A stretch of DNA of 64,000 bases, taken from Polaromonas sp. JS666. Lineage in GTDB: Bacteria > Pseudomonadota > Gammaproteobacteria > Burkholderiales > Burkholderiaceae_C. Positions 17,246 through 26,105 of the stretch are shown piece by piece. How positions within the stretch are numbered: the stretch's first letter is position 1; the number at the start of each line of letters is the position of its first letter. The notes beneath the pieces are model-generated. The model made no database searches and was not told the DNA's origin. It saw nothing but the letters and a program-made list of their open reading frames with translations. Position numbers and translations under genes: made by a program. The DNA is taken from the NCBI RefSeq assembly GCF_000013865.1, contig NC_007948.1, positions 4,455,001 to 4,519,000 on the forward strand. Reading direction: 5' to 3'.

Positions 17246-18061
17246 ATGGGAACCCTTTACCTCGTGCGCCATGGCCAGGCCTCGTTTGGCGCCGATGACT
17301 ACGATGTACTCAGTGCGATGGGGCACCAGCAAAGCGTGCGCCTGGGGGAATACTTCCAGCACAGGGGCGTGACCTTCGACGCCGCACTGACCGGCACCCT
17401 GAATCGCCAGATCCGGACCCTGGCCGGCATCTGCCAGGGCATGGGCGTGGAGTTTGCAGTACCAGATGAAGCCGAACGGAATTCAGTGATCGAACGTGGG
17501 AGCTCTTCATCCCAGCAGGGGCCGCGGGACTGGCTTTGCCAGACCGCAGGCGCAGCGGCCCCCTCGGGGGGCAGCGCATTACACGCAGTGAAAAGCGTGG
17601 GGGCCCATATCCTCTGGCCCGGCCTGAACGAGTACGATAGCCATGCGGTGATTGAAACCATTCACCCGCACAAGCTCGAAAAGCCGACATCGCCCGAGAT
17701 GTACCGCAACCACTTCCGCCTGCTGCGCGACGGCCTGGCCCAGTGGATGGCCGGCGTGGTCAGCCCCCGGGGCATGCCCAGCTACACCGACTTTGTCGCT
17801 GGCGTGACCAGCGCGCTGGACCACGTCCGGAAAAATTTCGACGGCAATGTGCTGCTGATCTCCAGTGGCGGCCCGATCGCGACCGCGGTGGGCCATGTGC
17901 TGGGCACCAGCCCGGAAACGACGATAGAGCTGAACCTGCGTATCCGCAACTGCTCGGTCACCGAGTTCGCCTTCACGCCCAAGCGTCACATGCTGGTGAC
18001 CTACAACACGCTGCCACACCTGGACGGGCCCGAGTACGCGGAATGGGTCACCTACGCCTGA
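17246..18061 (+). CDS. Histidine phosphatase (phosphoglycerate mutase-like) with repeat-derived insertion
   Basis: 271-residue histidine phosphatase superfamily protein. The catalytic motif LVRHGQASFG has the phospho-acceptor His9. The usual second catalytic region reads LLISSGGPIATAVGH, with Ser where many members have His; this variant is common in one branch. Residues about 90-120 come from a GC-rich repeat (17515-17604) read in frame: GPRDWLCQTAGAAAPSGG, then VGAHI. It separates AVPDEAER from ILWPGLNEYD, which in relatives are close together. Insertion near the active-site cap could alter substrate choice. Substrate unknown; 61 bp after the dehydratase. Confidence 0.85.
   Translation: MGTLYLVRHGQASFGADDYDVLSAMGHQQSVRLGEYFQHRGVTFDAALTGTLNRQIRTLAGICQGMGVEFAVPDEAERNSVIERGSSSSQQGPRDWLCQTAGAAAPSGGSALHAVKSVGAHILWPGLNEYDSHAVIETIHPHKLEKPTSPEMYRNHFRLLRDGLAQWMAGVVSPRGMPSYTDFVAGVTSALDHVRKNFDGNVLLISSGGPIATAVGHVLGTSPETTIELNLRIRNCSVTEFAFTPKRHMLVTYNTLPHLDGPEYAEWVTYA
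17515..17604 (+). repeat. GC-rich interspersed repeat inside the histidine phosphatase gene
   Basis: Forward-orientation copy with an extended left half: GCAGGGGCCGCGGGAC, a small CTGGC-TTT-GCCAG hairpin, then the GGCCCCCTCGGGGGGCAGCGC core and AGCGTGGGGGC at the right end. No stop codons occur in the host frame. The right end matches the right end of the sufS and priA copies. Confidence 0.8.
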
Positions 18062-18150
18062 GTCTGCACAACCGTCGGCATCAGCGGCGGGCAAGCGGTG
18101 TTTTCCCGATCTTGCCGAATCTGCCGCCAGCCCGGATACTCTGCGCCAGC

Positions 18151-19317
18151 ATGCGCGCCGACCCTCATCTGTCACCCCATCCCGAACCCTTGCCCGGCGG
18201 TATCCGCCTCCACACCGACACCGAAGCGGCGCTGACAGCAGCCAGCCGCGTCGTGCAGCAGCAGCTCGTGCAGCTTGGCCTGCAAGGCTATGTCGACCAG
18301 GCGCCGGCGCGCCCCTTGCCGGACGGCAAGGGCATTGAACAGAGCTTTCATCTGCGGTCCGAGCTGGCCGACCGCTGGGCGCCGGGCCTGGACACGACCG
18401 GCCTGAACCAGCACCTGCAACGCGATACCGGGCAGCGCGACGACGATCTGGACCGGGAGATCCTGCTGGCCATGCTGCTGAGCCCGGTGGGATTTTCGTT
18501 TCCCAGCCATGCCGAGCTGGCATCGGCGGTGCGCATTCGCCGCAACATCGTGCTGGCCGCGCGCAAGACGGCGCTGGCGTTTCACACCACCGAGGCCGAG
18601 CGGCCGCACGACTGCTGGACCTACGCCGAGGGTCGGGGCTTCACCGTGCGGCCGGGCCACGCACTGATTCCGGCGCTGCAAAAGGCCACGCAACCGGACA
18701 CCTCGGGCAAGCTGTACTCCTTTTCGTGCTACCGGGCCACCGAATACGTGATCCTGCTGGCGATTGCGCAGGAGCTCGAGCACAGCAACCCGGCCCTGCT
18801 GCACCGCCTGCAGCAGCAGTGGGAGCGCCGCGCCATCATGTCGGGCCAGTTCCATGACGTGTTCCTGCGCGAATACGGCTCCATGGAGGCGCCGCTGCCG
18901 CCCCGGTATTACGTGCCGGGCGACCGCCTGTGGTTTCGCAACCCGGACCCACACTCATCCGATGTGACGGGCTATGAAGGCTCCTGGGTGTTTTATCTGG
19001 GCGGCGGGCTGTTTACCAATTTCTGGAAACGGGAGCAGCCCTACACCTTGACGGCCAAATGCCTGGAGCTGTTCCATTGGCGCCATGCCACCTACACGGA
19101 TGCAGCCGGCGAGTTGAAAATCGACGAAAGCATTGTCGAAGCCCGTGTGCAAGACTCGCTGGCCGACGCGGCCCAGGCGGCGCACATCCTGGAGTTGATG
19201 CTGCGCCTGCGGGAGCCCAAGGGGGTGTACCAGTCGGGCGGCTGCATTGACACTTCGCGCGAGTACCCGCGCTGGGTCTGTCCGGGAACGACCGACCTGG
19301 TATTGCCGCCCGCCTGA
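18151..19317 (+). CDS. Protein resembling Bacillus Tgl transglutaminase
   Basis: 388-residue soluble protein. Residues about 115-300 resemble the spore-coat transglutaminase Tgl in order and spacing: FSFPSHAELASAVRIRRNIVLAARKT matches the FDYHSIAELMFELKLRMNIVAAAK region; KLYSFSC193YRATEYVILLAIA matches the FYAFEC active-site segment; GDRLWFRNPDP matches GDCLYFKNPEF; and GSWVFYLGGGLFTNFW matches GENVILLGEDKYF. By eye the nucleophile Cys193 is kept, but the Glu just before it is Ser192 and the Tgl Glu187 equivalent appears to be Ser. Extra N-terminal (1-110) and C-terminal (300-388) regions are not in Tgl. The ATG at 18151 was chosen over a longer open frame that overlaps the phosphatase. Activity unproven. 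Confidence 0.55.
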   Translation: MRADPHLSPHPEPLPGGIRLHTDTEAALTAASRVVQQQLVQLGLQGYVDQAPARPLPDGKGIEQSFHLRSELADRWAPGLDTTGLNQHLQRDTGQRDDDLDREILLAMLLSPVGFSFPSHAELASAVRIRRNIVLAARKTALAFHTTEAERPHDCWTYAEGRGFTVRPGHALIPALQKATQPDTSGKLYSFSCYRATEYVILLAIAQELEHSNPALLHRLQQQWERRAIMSGQFHDVFLREYGSMEAPLPPRYYVPGDRLWFRNPDPHSSDVTGYEGSWVFYLGGGLFTNFWKREQPYTLTAKCLELFHWRHATYTDAAGELKIDESIVEARVQDSLADAAQAAHILELMLRLREPKGVYQSGGCIDTSREYPRWVCPGTTDLVLPPA

Positions 19318-19339
19318 ACGGTGGCATCGGTCAACCAGG

Positions 19340-19798
19340 TCAGCGCGGCAACAGCGGCAGGTCGGCCTTTTTCAGGGTGCGCAGCACAAAACTGGACTTG
19401 CTGTGGCGTATGCCCTTGATCTTGTAGAGGCGCTCGCGCAGCAGGCGCTCGTAGTCCTTGGTGTCGTGCACGGCAATGCGCAGCAGGTAGTCGTATTCGC
19501 CGGACACCAGATACGCCTCGATCACCTCGGGAATCGCCGCCAGGGTTTCGCCGAACTTTTCCAGCGTGTTGTCGGAGTGGCTGTCCAGCGTGACCTGCAC
19601 CATCACCGTGTCGCCCAGGCCCAGCGCCTGCGCATTGAGCCGCACGGTGTAGCCCTCGATGACACCGGCTTCCTCCATTTTCTTGATGCGGCCCCAGCAG
19701 GGTGAGGGGCTCAGGCCAACGGCGTGGCCGATGTCTTGCAGGCTGGTCCGCGAATCCGCCTGCAAAATCTGAAGGATTTTCCGATCAAATATATCCAT
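19340..19798 (-). CDS. Lrp/AsnC-family transcriptional regulator
   Basis: 152-residue feast/famine regulator. An N-terminal helix-turn-helix (MDIFDRKILQILQADSRTSLQDIGHAVGLSPSPCWGRIKKMEEAGVI) is followed by a RAM/ligand-binding domain (VMVQVTLDSHSDNTLEKFGE, then VSGEYDYLLRIAVHDTKDYERLL). These proteins sense amino acids and often control a divergent metabolic or export gene. It converges on the Tgl-like gene. Upstream (19799-19890) the DNA is AT-rich, a likely promoter/operator zone, and only a doubtful small frame follows in the divergent direction. Confidence 0.92.
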   Translation of the reverse strand: MDIFDRKILQILQADSRTSLQDIGHAVGLSPSPCWGRIKKMEEAGVIEGYTVRLNAQALGLGDTVMVQVTLDSHSDNTLEKFGETLAAIPEVIEAYLVSGEYDYLLRIAVHDTKDYERLLRERLYKIKGIRHSKSSFVLRTLKKADLPLLPR

Positions 19799-20045
19799 GC
19801 AGATAATTTATCTTATTTTTTATTATTTGCAGATTTTTTAATTGAATTTAAACAAAATTGCAGCAAATCAAGAAAATTCTTCGGTGACCCATGACCGATA
19901 CTTGTCTGACACTGCAGCCCCGCTTACCGGCCCGGCCGGCAGTACAAGCCCTCAAGCTGGTTACCGCCGGTTTGGGGGCTTGCCTTTTTGAGGTATTGCA
20001 CCACCTCTATCAGCAGACGGCGGGCATGGCGGCCGGACTTCTTCG

Positions 20046-21077
<1,032 letters not shown>

Positions 21078-21127
21078 GTTGAAGTCCTTGTGTAGCGTGA
21101 AACTGAATAGGAAAGGGAAAAGATCGC

Positions 21128-22345
21128 TCAGGCGCGCACGGCGGCACCTTCAGGCGGGGCAGCGCGCATATCGAGTGCTCGGCTCCACAGGGCGATTGCC
21201 AGGCCCAGCAGCGTGAGCAGCGCCGCCACCCAGCCCAGGGCGCCGAGGCCTGGGCCGTGGGCTATCACCACGCCGCCAACCCAGGCGCCGAGCGCGTTGC
21301 CGAGGTTGAAGGCCGCGATGTTCAGGCTCGACGCCAGGTTTTGCCCTGCACCGGTGGCCTGCTCCAGCACGCGCAGTTGCAACGGCGCGACGGTGGCAAA
21401 GGATGCAACCCCGAGCAAGGTGACGAAGATGACCGCCGTCACCGGCGTCTGGATCACCAGGTGCATCACGCCGAGCACGGCGGCCAGCGCCAGCAGCGTG
21501 CCCAGCACGGCCGGCATGAGCGACCGGTCGGCCAGCTTGCCGCCCAGCAGGTTCCCGACGGCGAGACCCGCGCCGAAGAGCAGCAAAACCGGCGACACCG
21601 CCGCGTCGGGCAAGCCCGTGACCTGGGTGAGCAAGGGCTGGATGTAGGTGAACACCACGAACAGGCCGGCGAAGCCGAGCACCGTCATCGCGAGCCCGAG
21701 CCACACCTGTGGCCGGGCCAGCACCGCGAGTTCGTCGCGCAGCGGTGCCGGGTGCGCATCGGCCTGGCCGCGCGGCACGAAGACCGCGAGCGCCGCGAAC
21801 GCGACCACGCCGATCAGCGCCACCGCCCAGAACGCCGCGCGCCAACCGAAGTGCAGGCCCAACCAGGCGCCGGCCGGCACGCCCAGCATCGTCGCAACCG
21901 TAAGGCCGGTGAACATGATCGCGATCGCCGAGGCGCGCCGCTCCGGCGGCACCAGGCCCGTGGCCACCACCGAACCGACACCAAAAAAGGTGCCGTGCGC
22001 CAATGAGGTAACCACGCGCGCAGCCATCAGCATCTCGTAGTTCGGCGCCAGCGCGCAGGCAAGGTTACCTAGCGTGAAGATCGCCATCAGCGCCAGCAGC
22101 ACGGTCTTGCGCGGCACCCGGCGCGTGGCGATGGTGAGCAGCGGCGCGCCGACGGCCACGCCCAGCGCATAGCCCGAAATCAGCAGGCCAGCCGAGGCAA
22201 TCGACACCCCGAGGTCGCTTGAGACCTGCATCAGCAGGCCCATGATGACGAATTCGGTGGTACCTATGCCAAAGGCACCGGCGGTCAGGGCAAGAAGGGC
22301 AATCGGCAAGGAGGCAGGCATGACGGCACGCGGGAAAATTGACAT
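21128..22345 (-). CDS. MFS efflux transporter (AraJ/DHA1-like)
   Basis: 405-residue inner-membrane transporter with about twelve hydrophobic segments. The N-terminal GAFGIGTTEFVIMGLLMQVSSDLGVS is typical of the AraJ/YdhP/YbcL drug-H+ antiporter group; motif A-like ATRRVPRKTVLLALM follows helix 2. A later ATG at 22321 (MPASLPIALLALTAG) may be the true start. It is divergent from a LysR regulator, with a perfect palindrome between them, and is followed by the aldo/keto reductase. Substrate unknown. Confidence 0.9.
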   Translation of the reverse strand: MSIFPRAVMPASLPIALLALTAGAFGIGTTEFVIMGLLMQVSSDLGVSIASAGLLISGYALGVAVGAPLLTIATRRVPRKTVLLALMAIFTLGNLACALAPNYEMLMAARVVTSLAHGTFFGVGSVVATGLVPPERRASAIAIMFTGLTVATMLGVPAGAWLGLHFGWRAAFWAVALIGVVAFAALAVFVPRGQADAHPAPLRDELAVLARPQVWLGLAMTVLGFAGLFVVFTYIQPLLTQVTGLPDAAVSPVLLLFGAGLAVGNLLGGKLADRSLMPAVLGTLLALAAVLGVMHLVIQTPVTAVIFVTLLGVASFATVAPLQLRVLEQATGAGQNLASSLNIAAFNLGNALGAWVGGVVIAHGPGLGALGWVAALLTLLGLAIALWSRALDMRAAPPEGAAVRA

Positions 22346-22391
22346 GCCTTGTAGTGTGCGGACGCGGCACCATCTTGACTAGAATGACCAG

Positions 22392-22427
22392 ATGAATATC
22401 ACTCATGAATTGAATTCATGAATATCA
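22392..22427. promoter_or_regulatory. LysR-type operator: perfect 19-bp palindrome within a direct repeat
   Basis: TCATGAATTGAATTCATGA (22403-22421) is a perfect palindrome around one G. It is bracketed by two copies of ATGAATATCA (22392-22401 and 22418-22427). The T-N11-A core fits LysR recognition. The site is 15 bp upstream of the regulator start and about 50 bp from the MFS start, so it can serve both divergent promoters. Confidence 0.75.
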
Positions 22428-22442
22428 GAGGAAAATTCCGCC

Positions 22443-23381
22443 ATGCCCCGCATTGACGTCAACCGTTCCGGCGACATGGAAGCTTTTGTGCAGGTGGTGG
22501 AACGCGGCGGGTTTTCTGCAGCGGCGCAAACCCTTTGCATGACACCTTCCGCTGTCAGCAAACTCATCACCCGGCTGGAAGCGCGCCTGGGCACCCGGCT
22601 GCTGAACCGCTCGACCCGCAAGCTGCAAATAACGCCCGAAGGCACGACGTTTTACGAACACAGCACACGCGTGCTGGCCGACATGGATGAAGCCGAGCGC
22701 AGTGCCGCCGCCAGTGCCGCGCCGCGCGGGCGCGTCAGCGTGAACGCCAGCATGCCGACGGGCCACCACCTGCTGCTACCGCTGGTACCGGCCTTTCACG
22801 CACGTTTTCCCGACATCTTGCTCGACATCAGCCTGACCGACCGCGTGGTGGACCTGCTGGACGAGCGCGCCGATGTGGCGATTCGCTGGGGCGCCCTGGC
22901 GTCTTCACAACTGGTGGCGCGGCGCCTGGGCGACACGGCGCAGGTCATCGTCGGCGCGCCGGCTTACCTGGCGCGCCACGGCACACCGCAAACAATGCAA
23001 GAGCTGGCAGCACACCAGCGCCTGGGCCACAACTACAAGCGCAACGCACCTTACTGGCCGTTGCGCGTGAACGGGCAACTGCAGCAGCTGCCGATTGCCG
23101 GCTATGCGCGCGTGAGCGACGGCGAGGCGCTACGGCATCTGGCACTGGCCGGGGCCGGGCTGGCCCGCATGTCGGTGTTTCACATTCAGGCCGATATCAA
23201 GGCCGGCCGGCTGGTGCCTGTGGCCGAACACTTGAACCCCGGCGAGCGCGAACCAATTCATGCCGTGTTCTTGGGCAAAGGTGGCAGGCTGCCGGCGCGG
23301 GTCCGGGTGTTTCTGGACTTCCTGGTAGCCGCGGTGACGCAAGAGGTGCTGGATGCCGGCGGTTTGATGGGGCAAGGCTGA
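22443..23381 (+). CDS. LysR-family transcriptional regulator
   Basis: 312-residue regulator. The winged helix covers residues about 5-65 (MEAFVQVVERGGFSAAAQTLCMTPSAVSKLITRLEARLGTRLLNR), and the substrate-binding domain starts near residue 90. It belongs to the large CrgA/DsdC-like group with divergently encoded exporters or oxidoreductases. The divergent MFS transporter and aldo/keto reductase are its probable targets. A GAGGA stretch lies about 11 nt before the ATG. The gene converges on kup; a short TTTCCC/GGGAAA hairpin (23400-23415) lies between. Confidence 0.92.
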   Translation: MPRIDVNRSGDMEAFVQVVERGGFSAAAQTLCMTPSAVSKLITRLEARLGTRLLNRSTRKLQITPEGTTFYEHSTRVLADMDEAERSAAASAAPRGRVSVNASMPTGHHLLLPLVPAFHARFPDILLDISLTDRVVDLLDERADVAIRWGALASSQLVARRLGDTAQVIVGAPAYLARHGTPQTMQELAAHQRLGHNYKRNAPYWPLRVNGQLQQLPIAGYARVSDGEALRHLALAGAGLARMSVFHIQADIKAGRLVPVAEHLNPGEREPIHAVFLGKGGRLPARVRVFLDFLVAAVTQEVLDAGGLMGQG

Positions 23382-23454
23382 GCCTCAAGCATTAGACTAT
23401 TTCCCCCGAGGGAAAGCCGCTGGTGCGGTGCAGGCCTGCGGTCGATAGCCGTTC

Positions 23455-25332
23455 CTAAATCTGCACCCGCGTCCCCAGTTCAATCACGCTGTTATTGGGC
23501 AGGCGCAGAAAACCCACCACGCTGCCCGCGTTGCGCGACATCGCGGCAAACAGGGCTTCGCGCCAATGGGTCATGCCGGCCCCTTTGGTCGGCACGATGG
23601 TTTCGCGGCTCAGGAAGTACGACGTTTCAAACAGATTGAGGGCCAGCCCCTGGTCGCGGCAGAGTTCCAGGGCCTGCGGAACGTCGGGCGTGTTCTTGAA
23701 CCCGTAATTCACCTGGACTTTCCAGAAACCGGGAACCAGCGGCGTGACCTGCACGCGCTCCTCGAAGGGAATCCAGGGCACTTCATGGAACACCACGGTG
23801 AGAATCAGGTTGCGCTCGTGTATCACCTGGTTGTGCTTGAGGTTGTGCAGCAACGCCTGCGGCACGGTATCAGGGTTGGCGACGGCATATACCGCCGTTC
23901 GCGGGGTTCGATGCATGCTGTCTTTCGCCAGGCTGGAGATGAAAGGAAGCAACTCCGGGTCGTTGTTGCGGATGTTCTCGATCAACAGCTCACGTCCGCG
24001 CTTCCAGGTCGCCATCAGGATAAACAGCACCACACCCAGCACGAGCGGGAACCAGCCGCCCTGCCAGAACTTGAGCGAGCAGGCGATGACCAGCACCGTA
24101 TCCAGCGCCAGGAAAACCCCGGTGGCGGCCAGCGCAACAGGCAGCGGGTAGCCCCAGCCGTGGCGGACCACGAAAAAGGTCAGCACCGTCGTGATCAGCA
24201 TCGTCATGGTCACCGCGATGCCGTAGGCCGCCGCCAGCGCAGACGAACTGCCAAAGCCCACCACCGCCAGCAACACGGCCGCCAGCAAGATCCAGTTCAC
24301 CTCTGGCATGTAGATCTGGCCGGCTTCCCTGGCCGAGGTGTACTGCACCTGCATGCGCGGCAGCAGGCCGAGTTGTACGGCCTGCTTGGTCATGGAATAG
24401 GCGCCGGAAATGACCGCTTGCGAAGCAATCACCGTGGCACAGGTCGCCAGTATCACGGCCGGGATCAGCCAGGCCTGCGGGAACAGGCGGTAGAACGGGT
24501 TCTCCAGCGCGGAAGGGTCGCGCATCAGCAGCGCCCCCTGGCCCATGTAGTTGAGCGCCAGGGCGGGCAGTACCAGGCCCATCCACGCCAGCTGGATGGG
24601 CCGTTTGCCAAAGTGCCCCATGTCGGCATACAGCGCCTCGACGCCCGTGAAAGCCAGAACGATGGCGCCGACGGCGACAAACAGGTGCCATCCCTGCGCG
24701 TGCAGAAACGCCACGGCACGCAAGGGATTGAGCGCCGCCAGGATGGCCGGCTGTTGCAGGATCTGCACGACCCCCGTGAACGCCAGCACGGCAAACCAGA
24801 GCACGATCACCGGGCCGAACAGCTTTCCCACCACGCCGGTACCGTGGCGCTGCACCATGAACAGCCCCACCAGCACCGCCAGGGAAACGGGGAGCACATA
24901 CGGCTTGAGCCCCGGCGCCACCACCTCCAGCCCCTCGACCGCGCTCAGCACCGAAATGGCAGGGGTGATCACGCTGTCACCGTAAAACAGGGCCGCGCCG
25001 AGCACACCGGTCAGCAGCAGTGCGGTACGACGCCCTGGCGTCTTGCCGGCGGCATGGGCCGCCAGGGCCGTCAATGCCATGATGCCGCCTTCGCCTCGGT
25101 TGCTGGCACGCAGGATCAGCACCACATACTTCAGCGTGACGATCATCATCAGGCCCCAAAATATCACGGACACAGCGCCGATCAGGTGGGTGGCGTCCAG
25201 GGGAATACCGGTGGCCGGGCTGAAGATTTCCTTCATGGTGTACAGCGGGCTGGTGCCGATGTCGCCGTACACCACACCAATGGCACCCAGGGTGAGCGCG
25301 GCCACCCCTTGCCTCTGCGAAATTTGATTCAT
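23455..25332 (-). CDS. kup: Low-affinity potassium transporter Kup
   Basis: 625-residue K+/H+ symporter of the KUP/HAK/KT family in the inner membrane. The N-terminus [35 protein letters not shown] carries the invariant GDIGTSPLY motif, and about twelve hydrophobic helices follow to residue 440. The C-terminal cytosolic domain ends in ...ELGTRVQI. Length matches E. coli Kup (622). An open frame continues 16 codons upstream, but the ATG at 25332 is the family start. It lies downstream of a KdpE/KdpD-like pair on the same strand (gap 86 bp), which suggests potassium-linked regulation. Confidence 0.95.
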
Positions 25333-25418
25333 TGAAAGCGATCGATGAAGAACAGGGCTGCACTGTCGCCGCACCCGCATCAGGAACGCATAAGGATGGC
25401 GCCGGGCCGGCGCCCCCC

Positions 25419-26105
25419 TCAGGCGTCCGCCAGCCGGTAACCGACCCCCGTCTCGGTCAGCAGATGCCGCGGCTCGGCCGGATCCTGCTCGATTTTTGCG
25501 CGCAGTTGGGCCATGTAGAGCCGCAGGTAGTGCGTGTGCTCGGTGAATTCAGGACCCCACACGTCGACCAGCAGCTGCCGGTGCGTCACCACCCGGCCGG
25601 CGCTTCGCACCAGGCGCGCCAGCAGCTTGAATTCGGTAGGCGTGAGATGCAGGGTTTCACCGGCGCGCAGCACCACATGCGCCGCCAGGTCAATGCGCAA
25701 ATCGTCCAGCTCATGCACCGTCACGGCCGCGGCCAGCGCCGTGCCGCGATGCCGCAGGGCAACCCGGATGCGTGCCAGCAGCTCGCCCACGCTGAAGGGC
25801 TTGGTCAGGTAGTCATCCGCCCCCGCATCGAGCAGCGCGATTTTCTGCGCCTCCTGATGGCGGGCCGACACCACGATGATGGGCACCGACTGCTGCCGGC
25901 GCACCTCGCGCACCAGTTGCACGCCATCCCCGTCGGGCAGCCCCAAATCGAGAACGATGACATCGGGCGGGTCGTGGCGCAACAGCGCGCCAGCCTCGCT
26001 CAGCGAGGCCGCGGTCCGGACGTCAAACCCCTCCACGGCGAGGGATGACTGCATCAACGCCCGTATTTCCCGGTCGTCTTCCACGACCAGCACCCGCAGG
26101 GTCAT
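25419..26105 (-). CDS. kdpE: KdpE-like OmpR-family response regulator
   Basis: 228-residue two-component regulator. The receiver domain [18 protein letters not shown] has the acidic pocket, the phospho-Asp lies in [16 protein letters not shown], and the conserved Lys in [17 protein letters not shown]. The C-terminal OmpR winged helix reads [34 protein letters not shown] and [15 protein letters not shown], which is the KdpE pattern. The ATG overlaps the stop of the kinase gene (ATGA). No kdpFABC genes lie in the window; the adjacent downstream gene is kup. Confidence 0.88.

Noticed and set aside
23400..23415. TTTCCC/GGGAAA hairpin between the LysR gene and kup as a terminator
   Set aside because: Only six pairs and no T run on either strand; kept as a note only.
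23566..25335. 589-codon plus frame antisense to kup
   Set aside because: Same reason; kup is unmistakable on the minus strand.
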